The notes under the pieces are model-generated. The model had not been told where the DNA came from. It searched no databases and saw only the letters and a list, made by a program, of their open reading frames with translations. A DNA stretch of 36,318 nucleotides, taken from positions 1 to 36,318 of the forward strand of contig CAJMMN010000024.1 of the NCBI GenBank assembly GCA_905214525.1. Direction: 5' to 3'. The first letter of the stretch is position 1. Each line of letters begins with the position of its first letter. Source of the DNA: an uncultured bacterium (lineage in GTDB: Bacteria > Actinomycetota > Coriobacteriia > Coriobacteriales > Coriobacteriaceae). The translations under genes were made by a program, and so were the position numbers. Below are positions 22,911-31,498 of this stretch, in pieces.

Positions 22911-24113
22911 ATGCACAACGCCAAGACAAACGCAAGCATGACTTCGCTGTTCTTCGCGAACGTACTCTACTGGGTCTGCGCGGGCGTGTACTCGCCGTTT
23001 CTCTCCGCTCACTACACGAGCCTCGGCCTCAGCGCGGCCCAGACCGGCATTCTCCTCGCGGCGACCCCGGTGTGTGCGCTCGCCATCCAGCCGCTCTGGT
23101 CGACGATCGCCGACAAGCTCGGGCGCCGCCGCGCGGTCATCGTGGCCCTCTGCCTTGCGGCGGCGGTACTCGCTCCGCTGTATTACCTGGCGTCGACGTT
23201 CGTCCCGGTCCTTCTCGTAACCTTTGCATTCTCGGCGTTTTTCTCGGGGCTCCTGCCCCTGAGCGACTCCCTCGTCATCGAGCTCGCGGATCGCTCTGGC
23301 CTGGACTTTTCTCGCATTCGCATGGGTGGCACTATCGGCTATGCCATCGTCGTCCTGATCGTCGGTCGGCTGCTCGACATGGCTCCTCAAATCCAGTTCA
23401 CGGTGGTCTCCGCCGCGCTGGTGGGCTTCGCGGCTCACATGTGGCGCCTCCCCGAGGCGGGAATTCGCGCCAATGCCGCGGACGATCCCAAGGTCTCCCA
23501 CGGAAAGGGCCTCCTCTCGCTGTTCACCAGCAATGAGATCGCCTTCGTCTTGGTCTTCGCCTTCATCAGTTCGGCCGCGATTGGCTTCATCGGGGCGTTC
23601 TTGGGCCGCTACGCGGTCGAGCTTGGCGAGGGTCAGAACCTCGTGGGCGTCCTGAGTGCGGTCTCCGCTGCGAGCGAGATCCCCATCCTGCTCGTTTCCT
23701 CCAAGCTGGTCAGGCGCTTCGGCGAGATGAACCTCCTGATCTTTTCCTGCTTCATGGCGGCGCTCAGGCTCGTGCTTGTGGGCACCGGCATCGTCCCGGT
23801 CATGGTCTGCGGCCAGCTGCTGCAGAGCGTGAGTTACATGACCGTCTACTACTCCTGCGTTACCTACATTGCCAACCACACTTACGAGGATTGTCGCGCT
23901 CGAGGTCAGAGCGCCTTCGCGATGGTCCAGAGCGGTCTGTCCGTCGTGGTTGCGAACCTGTTTGGCGGTTGGGCGTGCGATGCGCTCGGCACGCACGCGG
24001 GTTTCCTGGCCTTCGCCCTCGCTTCAACGATTGCTGCAGTCGCTGCTCTTGTGGCGTACGTGCTATGGCGTCGAAGCGCGGCGCCGCAGCCTGAGGGCCA
24101 GGCGGCCGCATAG
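22911..24113 (+). CDS. MFS transporter (MFS_1-like, sugar/organic acid type)
   Basis: The 400-residue protein has 12 membrane segments. The N-terminal half starts SLFFANVLYWVCAGVYSPFLSAHY, and the cytosolic loop between helices 2 and 3 carries ADKLGRRRAV, the MFS loop motif. The halves are joined by a central loop (about 190-205). The pattern fits the LacY/3-phenylpropionate-like MFS_1 group. GAAGGGAGAAG precedes the ATG. It leads the operon of aldolase and PTS genes; whether it imports a second substrate or exports a product is open. Confidence 0.88.
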   Translation: MHNAKTNASMTSLFFANVLYWVCAGVYSPFLSAHYTSLGLSAAQTGILLAATPVCALAIQPLWSTIADKLGRRRAVIVALCLAAAVLAPLYYLASTFVPVLLVTFAFSAFFSGLLPLSDSLVIELADRSGLDFSRIRMGGTIGYAIVVLIVGRLLDMAPQIQFTVVSAALVGFAAHMWRLPEAGIRANAADDPKVSHGKGLLSLFTSNEIAFVLVFAFISSAAIGFIGAFLGRYAVELGEGQNLVGVLSAVSAASEIPILLVSSKLVRRFGEMNLLIFSCFMAALRLVLVGTGIVPVMVCGQLLQSVSYMTVYYSCVTYIANHTYEDCRARGQSAFAMVQSGLSVVVANLFGGWACDALGTHAGFLAFALASTIAAVAALVAYVLWRRSAAPQPEGQAAA

Positions 24114-24227
24114 GCTCCACCGCGCCTCGCAAGCGCCTGCCTGCCTCGCGCTTCGCTTCGTGTTCAACCAGCTGACGAGCTGAGAACTGTCCGATCCAAT
24201 GATTATTCAGGTGAAAGGAAGACAAAG

Positions 24228-25082
24228 ATGTCACTCATCAAGGTCAACGAGCTTCTTCAACATGCGACCGAGCACCACTATGGCGTGCCCGCGATTAACG
24301 TCATCAATACGGAGACCATCCGTTATGCGATCCAGGCCGCCGAGGATGAGCACATGCCCATCATCATCCAGTACTGGCCTGGCTTCGAGGACCACTGCGC
24401 CCTCGACATCATCGCCTTCGCCGCCCGCTATTACGCCGAGCGCGCGAGCGTGCCCGTCGCCGTCCACCAGGATCACTCCGCTGGTTACGAGATCGCCGTC
24501 AAGGGCGTCAAGGCCGGCTTCCCATCCGTCATGGTCGACGGCTCCTCACTTCCCTATGAGGAGAACTTCCAGCTCACGAAGGACGTCGTCCAGGTCGCCA
24601 AGATCTTCGACGTCGACATCGAGGCCGAGCTCGGCCATGTCGGCAACGGCTCTGACGCCAACGACTTCGTGAACAGCGACCACTACACCGACCCGAACCT
24701 CGCCGAGGAGTTTGTCGAGGGCACCGGTTGCGGCTCGCTCGCCATCGCCGTCGGCAATGCCCACGGCCCCTATGTCAAGGTCCCGAACCTCGACATGGAG
24801 CGCATCAAGGCCTGCAGGGAGGCCGTCAGCGTCCCCCTCGTCATGCACGGATGCTCCGACATCCCCGACGAGCAGCTCCAGGAGGCCGTGAACCTCGGCA
24901 TGAGTAAGTTCAACATCGCCACGGAGTACTTCCGTTCCATGTACCGCGCCTTCGAGAAGGACATCAACTCCGGTAAGAACGACGGCAACGGCATAGGCCT
25001 CCTGATGGACGCCGCCCCCGACATGCGCGCGTTCGTCGTCAGCAAGATCCAGCTTCTGAACCCCAACCACTATTCGCTCTAG
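24228..25082 (+). CDS. Class II ketose-bisphosphate aldolase
   Basis: The 284-residue protein follows GAAAGGAAG. It has the class II zinc set: H83 (VHQDHS, with proton donor D82), E134 (EAELG), H179 (GNAHG) and H207 (VMHGCSD), plus FNIATE near N229. It should split fructose-, tagatose- or a related ketose-1,6-bisphosphate to dihydroxyacetone phosphate and an aldehyde. The motif HQDHS differs slightly from the common HLDHG, so a non-fructose substrate is possible. It sits 10 bp before the PTS IIA gene, so it probably acts on the sugar that PTS imports. Confidence 0.92.
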   Translation: MSLIKVNELLQHATEHHYGVPAINVINTETIRYAIQAAEDEHMPIIIQYWPGFEDHCALDIIAFAARYYAERASVPVAVHQDHSAGYEIAVKGVKAGFPSVMVDGSSLPYEENFQLTKDVVQVAKIFDVDIEAELGHVGNGSDANDFVNSDHYTDPNLAEEFVEGTGCGSLAIAVGNAHGPYVKVPNLDMERIKACREAVSVPLVMHGCSDIPDEQLQEAVNLGMSKFNIATEYFRSMYRAFEKDINSGKNDGNGIGLLMDAAPDMRAFVVSKIQLLNPNHYSL

Positions 25083-25092
25083 GAGAGACTCG

Positions 25093-25521
25093 ATGAAGAA
25101 AGTTCTTGTCGCGTCGCACGGCCACCTCGCAAGCGGAATCAGGAGCTCGATCGGAATCCTGACCGGCATGGCGGACATGGTGGAGGCAGTTGACTGCTAC
25201 GTGGACGACTCCGATTTCACCCCTCGCATCCAGGCCTTTATTGACTCGGTGGGCCCTGAGGACGAGGCCATCATCTTCACCGACATCTACGGTGGTTCCG
25301 TCTTCCAGAAGGTCGTCCTTATGGAGCCGGAGAAGCGCGGGATCGTCCACGTCACCGGTATGAACCTCGGCCTCGTGATCGAGACGCTCCTCGGCGCCGA
25401 GCCGGTCACGGCAGATTCGATCAAGCGGAGCGTCGAGCTGGCGAGGGCGACGATGCAGGTCGTCGAGCCTCCGAGCAAGGCCGCGGACAACGAGGAGTCC
25501 GAGGGAGACTTCTTTGATTAG
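25093..25521 (+). CDS. PTS Man/Fru/Sor family EIIA
   Basis: The 142-residue protein starts MKKVLVASHGHLASG, with the phosphorylated H9 at the usual place, and continues with IFTDIYGGSVFQK, a mark of mannose-family IIA. The acidic C-terminal tail (NEESEGDFFD) is short. It takes phosphate from HPr and passes it to EIIB. The gene lies 10 bp after the aldolase and 29 bp before EIIB, with ribosome-binding site GGAGAG. Confidence 0.92.
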   Translation: MKKVLVASHGHLASGIRSSIGILTGMADMVEAVDCYVDDSDFTPRIQAFIDSVGPEDEAIIFTDIYGGSVFQKVVLMEPEKRGIVHVTGMNLGLVIETLLGAEPVTADSIKRSVELARATMQVVEPPSKAADNEESEGDFFD

Positions 25522-25550
25522 AGAGTACTAACAAGTAGAGAGAGGAAGCA

Positions 25551-26054
25551 ATGATTGTTCAGGTTCGAGTCGATGACCGTCTGATTCACGGACAGGTCGC
25601 CCTGGTGTGGACCAAGGAGCTCAACACCACCAGGATCATCGTCGCCAACAAGCACGCCGTGGAGAGCGACGCCCTTCGCATGACGCTTTCCATGGGTACG
25701 CCGGCGGGCCAGAAACTCCTCGTCAAGGACGTTCCGGATGCCTGCCGCATCGCGAACGATCCGCGCGCGGACTCCATGCGCATCTTCGCGCTCACCAACT
25801 GCGTGCGTGACGTGCTTGAGCTCGTTAAGGGCGCGCCGGGCAAGATTGAGGGCGTGAACGTTGCCAACGTCGGCCGCTTCGACAAGTCCGATCCGGATAG
25901 CAAGGTCGCCCTCAACTCCACGATCATGCTCAACCCGGATGAGCTCGAGGCCGCGAAGGAGCTTTGCGAGCAGGGTATTCCGGTTTTCCATCAGCTTATC
26001 CCGTCCAATCCCAAGACTCCTCTCAAGAGTCTGATCGAGGCGGCGGGGAAATAA
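25551..26054 (+). CDS. PTS Man/Fru/Sor family EIIB
   Basis: The 167-residue protein has the diagnostic RVDDRLIHGQV with phospho-His H13. The family pattern continues to LNPDELEAAKELCEQGIPV. It phosphorylates the sugar as it passes the IIC-IID membrane channel. GAGAGGAAG precedes the ATG. It is separate from EIIA, as in sorbose- and N-acetylgalactosamine-type systems. Confidence 0.94.
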   Translation: MIVQVRVDDRLIHGQVALVWTKELNTTRIIVANKHAVESDALRMTLSMGTPAGQKLLVKDVPDACRIANDPRADSMRIFALTNCVRDVLELVKGAPGKIEGVNVANVGRFDKSDPDSKVALNSTIMLNPDELEAAKELCEQGIPVFHQLIPSNPKTPLKSLIEAAGK

Positions 26055-26100
26055 GGGGATTTGGCCAGGCGGCCAAATGAAATGAAAGAAAGGAAGTCAA

Positions 26101-26913
26101 ATGGTTGGGTTGGCAATAATGGCCTGGTTGACCGTGCTGATTTGCTACGGCGGCAACTGGGTTCTTGGTCAGTGCATGATCGAGCGTCCTCTCGTGGTAG
26201 GTCTCGTTGCGGGCCTCCTGATGGGCGACGTCAAGACCGGTGTCATCATCGGTGCCTCTCTCGAGGCGATCTTCATGGGCGCGGTTAACATTGGTGGCGC
26301 TATCTCCGCCGAGCCTGTTACCGCGACCGCCCTCGCCGTCGCCTTCACCGTTGGCGCTGGTATCGACCAGGGTGCCGCCATCACACTGGCCGTTCCCGTG
26401 GGCGTCGTCACCGCATTTCTCTCGATCTTCATGAACAACGTGTTCCTCGCGTTCTTCGCAGCCACCTTTGACAAGATGGCCGCCGAGGGCAACGAGAAGG
26501 GCCTCGCGCTTCAGCACTTCGTTCTCTGGTTCGTTAAGTACGCCGCCTTTGGCCTCATCGCCTTCCTCGGCGTTTACCTTGGCGCCGAGCCCGTTGCCGC
26601 CATTGTCAACCAGATTCCGGCCAATGTCATGAGCGGCCTCAACGCCGTGGGTGCCCTCCTGCCCGCCGTTGGTATGGCGCTCCTGCTCCAGATGCTGTGG
26701 AGCACCGAGCTCAGCATCTACTTCTTCTTGGGCTTTACGCTCTACCAGTACCTCGGCCTCCCGATGATCGCCATCGCAGTTCTCGGTGTCATCATCGCGG
26801 TTGCCTCCGCCCTCCGCGACAAGGAGATCTTCGATCTCACCAAGAAGGGAGTGGCCACCCAGGCCGTTTCCGGCGACTCTGTAACCAGCGACGAGGAGGA
26901 TTTCTTCGCATGA
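26101..26913 (+). CDS. PTS Man/Fru/Sor family EIIC
   Basis: The 270-residue membrane protein has about eight hydrophobic segments. It shows IIC-Man features: RPLVVGLVAGLLMGDVKTGVIIGASLEAIFMG and, later, NIGGAISAEPVTATALAVAFTVG. With EIID it forms the translocation channel. The C-terminal tail EEDFFA matches the tail of EIIA in style. Its TGA overlaps the EIID ATG by 4 bp. Confidence 0.94.
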   Translation: MVGLAIMAWLTVLICYGGNWVLGQCMIERPLVVGLVAGLLMGDVKTGVIIGASLEAIFMGAVNIGGAISAEPVTATALAVAFTVGAGIDQGAAITLAVPVGVVTAFLSIFMNNVFLAFFAATFDKMAAEGNEKGLALQHFVLWFVKYAAFGLIAFLGVYLGAEPVAAIVNQIPANVMSGLNAVGALLPAVGMALLLQMLWSTELSIYFFLGFTLYQYLGLPMIAIAVLGVIIAVASALRDKEIFDLTKKGVATQAVSGDSVTSDEEDFFA

Positions 26914-27746
26914 GCAACCTGACCAAGAATGTGAGCCCTGAAGACAAGAAGATGCTCAACAGCATTTTCCTGCGCTCCTTCTCCGTGTTCGCTTCCTGCG
27001 CCGGCGGTTCCGTCAAGGCTGGCGCCGACGGCTGGCTGTACTCCGTCCAGCCCGCGCTTAACCGCTACTACGCCGATGACCCCGAGGCTCGTGCCGACGC
27101 CATGAAGCGTCACACGACTTGGTACAACATTACCCAGAACGTCGGCACGTTCGCCATGGGCCTCGTCGCCTCCATGGAGAGGGAGAACTCGCAGCACGAA
27201 GACTTCGACACCGAGTCCATCGACGGTATCAAGGTCTCCCTGATGGGCCCGATGTCCGGCATCGGCGACGCAATCTTCTGGGGCGTCCTGCGTGTTATCG
27301 CCGCCGGCATCGGCATTAACCTCGCCATGAGCGGCTCGCCCCTCGGCGCGATCATGTTCCTGCTGATCTACAACATCCCGTCGATCCTCTGCCGATACTT
27401 CATGACCTACCTCGGCTTCAGCATGGGCACCAACTTCATCTCCGAGATGTACGAGGGTGGTCTCATGAAGCTCATCACCAAGGCGACCTCCACGATCGGC
27501 CTGGTGATGATCGGCGCCATGACCGCGGCGAACGTCCAATTCAACACGATCCTGTCCATTCCGGTTCAGGACTCCGACCCCGTCATGATCCAGACCTACC
27601 TCGACTCGATCTTCAAGGGCATCGTGCCTCTGGGACTTACGCTCGTCGTCCTCTGGCTCCTGCGCAAGAAGAACGTGAACGTCAACATCATCCTGGTCGG
27701 CATCATGGTTCTGGCGCTCGTCCTCGGCCTCGTGGGCATCGTGTAA
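26910..27746 (+). CDS. PTS Man/Fru/Sor family EIID
   Basis: The start is the ATG overlapping the EIIC stop (ATGA), with GAGGAGG upstream; the longer open frame is a shadow of EIIC. The 278-residue protein opens with LNSIFLRSFSVFASCAG, then RHTTWYNITQNVGTFAMGLVASME and SLMGPMSGIGDAIFWG, all typical of IID. It carries C-terminal membrane helices. The set IIA-IIB-IIC-IID is complete. Confidence 0.94.
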   Translation: MSNLTKNVSPEDKKMLNSIFLRSFSVFASCAGGSVKAGADGWLYSVQPALNRYYADDPEARADAMKRHTTWYNITQNVGTFAMGLVASMERENSQHEDFDTESIDGIKVSLMGPMSGIGDAIFWGVLRVIAAGIGINLAMSGSPLGAIMFLLIYNIPSILCRYFMTYLGFSMGTNFISEMYEGGLMKLITKATSTIGLVMIGAMTAANVQFNTILSIPVQDSDPVMIQTYLDSIFKGIVPLGLTLVVLWLLRKKNVNVNIILVGIMVLALVLGLVGIV

Positions 27747-27788
27747 GGCGGTTTCCGGATCATCCGAAGCCTGTTCAAGGCAATTCCT

Positions 27789-27825
27789 GGCGGCACGCGA
27801 TCGAGGACATTCGACGCGTGCCGCC
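27789..27825 (+). terminator. Intra-operon hairpin between EIID and the aldo-keto reductase
   Basis: GGCGGCACGCG (27789-27799) pairs with 27815-27825 over 11 bp, extended by TCGA/TCGA with one bulge. There is no U-run. It may protect or separate the PTS message from the two downstream genes rather than end it. Confidence 0.5.
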
Positions 27826-27843
27826 CCATTAGAAGGAGAGAAT

Positions 27844-28788
27844 ATGCGCTACACGCACCTCAAGAACTCCGACGTTGACGTCTCCCAGCTCGCCGTGGGC
27901 ACCTGGGCGATCGGCGGCGACTCCTTTGGTGAGAACGATGACGCCGCCAGCATGTCCGCCATCCGCACCATGCTCGATCACGGCGTCAACCTCATTGACA
28001 CCGCGCCGTGCTATGGCAACGGCGCGTCCGAGAAGGTCGTCGGCAACGCGCTCAGGGGCGTCGACCGAGAGAGCTACCTGCTCTCGACCAAGGTTGGCCT
28101 GATCACCAGCGCCGCCGGCTATGACCGCGACTCTTCGTTCAAGAACATCATGAGGGAGGTCGAGAGCTCGCTGCGCAATCTCCGCACCGACTACATCGAC
28201 TTCTACTTCGTGCACTGGCCCGACGCCAAGACCCCGTTCTCCGAGACGATGTGCGCCCTCCAGCTCCTCAAGGAGCAAGGCAAGATTCGCCACATCGGCG
28301 TCTCCAACTTCACGACCGAGATGATCGAGGAGTGCGAGAAGGTCGCTCAGGTCGACGTCCAGCAGCCGCCCTACTCCATGGTCGACCGCTCCTCCGAGGA
28401 CCTTATCAAGTGGGGCTACGAGCGTGGCATCGACTCCTTCACCTATGGCTCCCTTGGCGCGGGCATCCTGTCGGGCAAGTTCCGCGAGCTGCCGAAGTTC
28501 GAGGAGGGCGATGTTCGTGGCGGCTTCTACGACTACTTCCAGGAGCCCAAGTTCTCGCGCGTCCAGGAGCTGCTCAAGGTCATGGACGAGATCGCCGAGG
28601 CTCATGACAAGCCCGTGGCACAGGTCGCCGTGAACTGGAGCACCCAGAAGGAGTACGTGGGCACCGCGCTCGTTGGCGTGCGCACGGACGCCCACGCGAT
28701 TCAGAACTGCGAGACGTTCGAGTGGGAGCTTTCCGCCGATGAGATGGCCAAGCTTGACGCCAAGCTTGACGAGCTGAAGATCGGCTAG
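27844..28788 (+). CDS. Aldo-keto reductase
   Basis: The 314-residue TIM-barrel protein has the catalytic tetrad D52-Y57-K83-H125 (LIDTAPCYG, STKVGL, FVHWPD), and NFTTEMIEECEKV follows. GAAGGAG precedes the ATG. It should reduce or oxidise a sugar or aldehyde with NADP(H). As part of the operon it may convert the imported sugar or an aldolase product. The substrate is unknown. Confidence 0.92.
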   Translation: MRYTHLKNSDVDVSQLAVGTWAIGGDSFGENDDAASMSAIRTMLDHGVNLIDTAPCYGNGASEKVVGNALRGVDRESYLLSTKVGLITSAAGYDRDSSFKNIMREVESSLRNLRTDYIDFYFVHWPDAKTPFSETMCALQLLKEQGKIRHIGVSNFTTEMIEECEKVAQVDVQQPPYSMVDRSSEDLIKWGYERGIDSFTYGSLGAGILSGKFRELPKFEEGDVRGGFYDYFQEPKFSRVQELLKVMDEIAEAHDKPVAQVAVNWSTQKEYVGTALVGVRTDAHAIQNCETFEWELSADEMAKLDAKLDELKIG

Positions 28789-28790
28789 CC

Positions 28791-29870
28791 ATGGGCACCG
28801 AGGAGAGGAAGTACCCCACTTCCGAGCTTGAAGTGCTTGAGCGTGGATCTAGGGAGGTCGTGGAGCCCAACGGGCTGAAGCTCCTGCTGAAGCCCGTGCC
28901 GGGAGACGAGCGCGAGCGCGTGCTCGATCCGCGCGTCTACGCGCGCGCCCATGCGAAGCTCGCCGCCGGCCCGGCGCCGGCGGGGCCGGTGGACGTGATC
29001 GCGTGGCGCTCCGCTCCCAACAAGGAGACCCATGTCGTGAGGGGCTCGAACGTCGCCAAGAAGACCGTCGTCATGAACTTTGGCGACAGGGGCATTCCCC
29101 TGCACGTCTTCACGCCCGAGGGCCACGGGTGCGGCTCCGCCGCGCTCGTGTTCATCCACGGCGGCGGCTTCATGGTGGGCAACATTGGCCAGTACGAGAA
29201 CTGCCTGCGCGACATCGCGGAGCGAACGGGCTGCGTCGCGATCTACCCGGAGTACCGCTTGTCTCCCGAGACGATGTTCCCCGGTGGTGTCGAGGACTGC
29301 GTGAAGACGCTCGACTGGCTTGTCGAGCATGCGGATGAGCTGGGTGTCGACGCGACGCGGGTCGCCGTGGCTGGCGACTCCGCGGGCGGAAGCCTGACCA
29401 ACGCCGTCGTCCTCGACGGGTCCCATGCGGACAGGATCAAGCTCGTGGCCGAGCTGTATCCGCTCGTCGACGGCGGCCCTGTTCCGGAGGAATGGTCCTA
29501 TGACCTCTATGAGATCGTGAACGACCAGAGGGCCGAGGCTCTGAGCAGGGTGGATCGCATCCGCAACGCCAACGACGACCTGCCAGTGATGTATACCAAC
29601 GGCAATGCGGAGGAGATGCTCGACCCGAGGGTGTCTGCCCTGTTCGCGGAGGACGTGAGCGCGTTCCCCCGCACGGTCATCATCTCTTCCGAGTATGACT
29701 ACCTGCGCTATCAGGACGAGCTATTCGCGAAGAGGCTGCAGGATGCGGGCGTTGACGTCACCGCGATTCGCTATCGCGGCTGCGACCACGGCTTCTTCGA
29801 GATGTACGGCGTGATGCCTCAGGCTGAGGACGTCTGCCGCGTCATCTCCGAGGAGCTTGCGAAGATCTAG
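28791..29870 (+). CDS. Alpha/beta hydrolase (hormone-sensitive lipase-like esterase)
   Basis: The 359-residue protein has oxyanion motif HGGG (123-126), nucleophile elbow GDSAGG with S197, then D303 (SEYDYLR) and H333 (DHGFFE). This is the HSL/acetyl-esterase pattern. A long N-terminal lid region (1-110) precedes the fold. There is no signal peptide, so it is cytosolic. The start is 2 bp after the reductase stop, so translation is coupled. It could remove an ester group from the imported sugar. Confidence 0.9.
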   Translation: MGTEERKYPTSELEVLERGSREVVEPNGLKLLLKPVPGDERERVLDPRVYARAHAKLAAGPAPAGPVDVIAWRSAPNKETHVVRGSNVAKKTVVMNFGDRGIPLHVFTPEGHGCGSAALVFIHGGGFMVGNIGQYENCLRDIAERTGCVAIYPEYRLSPETMFPGGVEDCVKTLDWLVEHADELGVDATRVAVAGDSAGGSLTNAVVLDGSHADRIKLVAELYPLVDGGPVPEEWSYDLYEIVNDQRAEALSRVDRIRNANDDLPVMYTNGNAEEMLDPRVSALFAEDVSAFPRTVIISSEYDYLRYQDELFAKRLQDAGVDVTAIRYRGCDHGFFEMYGVMPQAEDVCRVISEELAKI

Positions 29871-29903
29871 GGGCTCGTCGCGGCGGCCTCCTGGACGAGT
29901 GGC

Positions 29904-29943
29904 GGTCCGGCGGGATGCTAGGTGCGTCCCGCCGGACCTTTGC
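29904..29943 (+). terminator. Terminator of the PTS/aldolase operon
   Basis: A perfect 12-bp stem (GGTCCGGCGGGA, 29904-29915, with 29927-29938) is followed by TTTG. Confidence 0.75.
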
Positions 29944-30043
29944 GTTGACGGGCGCGTGCCGCTTGCCGGAGGGCGTGTGTGGGGTTCGCTTCGGCGGTGC
30001 CGGATTAACCGGGAGATGCGTTTACCGCCGCTCTTCCAAGTGA

Positions 30044-30313
30044 GCCCAGCAAACAAATCGCGAGTTGAGCCCCAAGGGCATCGACAAGGGCGTGGGCCTG
30101 GCGCGGGCGCTGGCGTATCTGGGTCGCGCTGGCAACGAGCGCACCTTTGGCTTTGGCGATTCGGGCAACGACCTGGGCATGCTCGCCGCCGTCGAGACGG
30201 CTGTCGCCATGGGCAACGCCATGCCCGAGGTCAAGGCGATCGCCGACTACGTGACCGACGACGTCGCACACGACGGCACCGTCACAGCGATGCAGCATTT
30301 TGGGTTGATTTAA
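30044..30313 (+). pseudogene. 3' fragment of a HAD (Cof-type) hydrolase gene
   Basis: The frame opens after a stop at 30041 with no start site, and encodes only the last third of a Cof-type HAD. It reads SPKGIDKGVGLARAL, then motif IV FGDSGNDLGMLAAV and AMGNAMPEVKAIADYVTDD. The N-terminal catalytic motif DxDGT and the cap are absent. No ribosome-binding site precedes it. It adjoins the right edge of the carbohydrate island and may be the severed end of a gene whose start is at 20492. It is not the same gene as the intact HAD at 20870-21697. Confidence 0.8.
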
Positions 30314-30314
30314 T

Positions 30315-30355
30315 AAATGGCCGGGTCGCCCGCAGTGGGGGCGACCCGGCCATTT
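30315..30355. terminator. Two-way terminator between HAD fragment and deoR-type gene
   Basis: A perfect 16-bp stem (30315-30330 with 30340-30355, core GGCCGGGTCGCC) with AAAT at one end and ATTT at the other lies between convergent genes. Confidence 0.75.
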
Positions 30356-30358
30356 GAG

Positions 30359-31150
30359 CTATTTTGCAATATAGAGCTTGGGATGACTGCGACTGCTCTC
30401 GATCGCCGCCGTCATGATGCCCTCGTTGTCTCCATCAACGATGATGCCGTCGAGGTCATCGATCTGCGCGGACTGATAAAAACTGGTCTTGTTGAACTTT
30501 CCCTGGTCAACCATCATGTAGCCCTGGTTTGAGTTGGTAAGGTACATATGCTTGATCATGGCCGAGAAGTCGTGCTCGACGGTAAAACCGTGGTCGGGGT
30601 GGAATCCGTCAGCACTGACAAACGCCTTGTCGGCATGTAGTTTGCTCATGCAGTCGTGCGTCAGTGCGCCCGCGAGATAGAGGTGGCCCTTGCGCACGGA
30701 GCCGCCCAGCAGCACTACCGAAGCATTGGGGAGATTGAAGCTGGCGTAGTTCGCGATTGCAAGATCGCCGGTGATAATGGTGATCTCACGCTTGTCCATG
30801 AGGGCCTTAGCGAAGTAAAAGCCTGTGGTGCCGATATCAATTACCAGAACATCGCCATCATCAACAAGAGTTGCTGCGGTTGCGGCGATGGCCTCCTTGG
30901 CCTCGACTTGGACATTGATGCGCTCCTCGGGATACGAGATTGCGTTGGAGCGAGAAAGCGATACCGCTCCGCCGCGTACGCGACGCAGCTTGCCTTCGGA
31001 TTCCAGCGAGATGAGGTCGTGTCGTGCGGTGACTTCCGAAACCGAAAAACGGCGAACGATGTCGGATACCGAGATATTTGGCTTTTCGGCCAGCCAATTC
31101 ATGATAAATCGCTGACGCTCGGCCGGTGAAAGGTCTGAAGTAGATGCCAT
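30359..31150 (-). CDS. DeoR-family transcriptional regulator
   Basis: The ATG at 31150 follows AAGGAG; the longer frame upstream is promoter DNA. The 263-residue protein has a DeoR winged helix (about 5-60: AERQRFIMNWLAEKPNISVSDIVRRFSVSEVTARHDLISLE) ending GKLRRVRGGAV. A sugar-phosphate sensor domain follows, with VIDIGTTGFYFAKAL, IITGDLAIA and LLGGSVRKGHLYLAG. It is divergent from the aldolase-PTS operon and probably represses it until the phosphosugar appears. The terminal ILYIAK-like end is normal. Confidence 0.93.
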   Translation of the reverse strand: MASTSDLSPAERQRFIMNWLAEKPNISVSDIVRRFSVSEVTARHDLISLESEGKLRRVRGGAVSLSRSNAISYPEERINVQVEAKEAIAATAATLVDDGDVLVIDIGTTGFYFAKALMDKREITIITGDLAIANYASFNLPNASVVLLGGSVRKGHLYLAGALTHDCMSKLHADKAFVSADGFHPDHGFTVEHDFSAMIKHMYLTNSNQGYMMVDQGKFNKTSFYQSAQIDDLDGIIVDGDNEGIMTAAIESSRSHPKLYIAK

Positions 31151-31186
31151 ATGCCGCTCCTTTTGAACAAAAGGTAAAAGATGCGC

Positions 31187-31470
31187 CTTTCGTAATCGAA
31201 ATATAACGTATCGATATGAAAAGAACAAGGCAAATTCGAATGAATCAAAAGAACGGAATGGCATGTCACAAATGCATGCGTAGCAGATAGTTCGCACGTA
31301 AACGGGCTATAAAGAGTCTCATTCTGAAGGTGCCGCCCAAAAGAAGTACGTTCACGCCCGATATGCGACCGTTCACGGAAAGTTGACAATTGAGCTTTCG
31401 ATAGCTTTTGAAATGGTTTATAAAAGAAAACCGAAAAGCTTTTGAAACAAAGAAGAAGGCTTTCGATAGC
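31187..31470. promoter_or_regulatory. CTTTCG boxes in the deoR-aldolase gap
   Basis: The 348-bp divergent gap has no gene. CTTTCG occurs at 31187-31192 (within the palindrome TTTCG-TAAT-CGAAA, 31188-31201), at 31395-31400 and at 31460-31465. The last two are parts of the repeated GCTTTCGATAGC (31394-31405 and 31459-31470). AGCTTTTGAAA is also repeated, at 31403-31413 and 31437-31447. These repeats are likely DeoR operators. TTGACA at 31383-31388 is a -35 candidate with no good -10 at normal spacing. Confidence 0.5.
31369..31378. promoter_or_regulatory. CCGTTCACGG palindrome, copy 2
   Basis: The sequence ACCGTTCACGGA lies just before TTGACA, about 120 bp upstream of the first aldolase gene. 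GTTCACGCC at 31350-31358 is a possible half-site and recurs at 34730-34738. Confidence 0.55.
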
Positions 31471-31498
31471 AATAGTGTTAGATGAGAAAGGACCGAAC

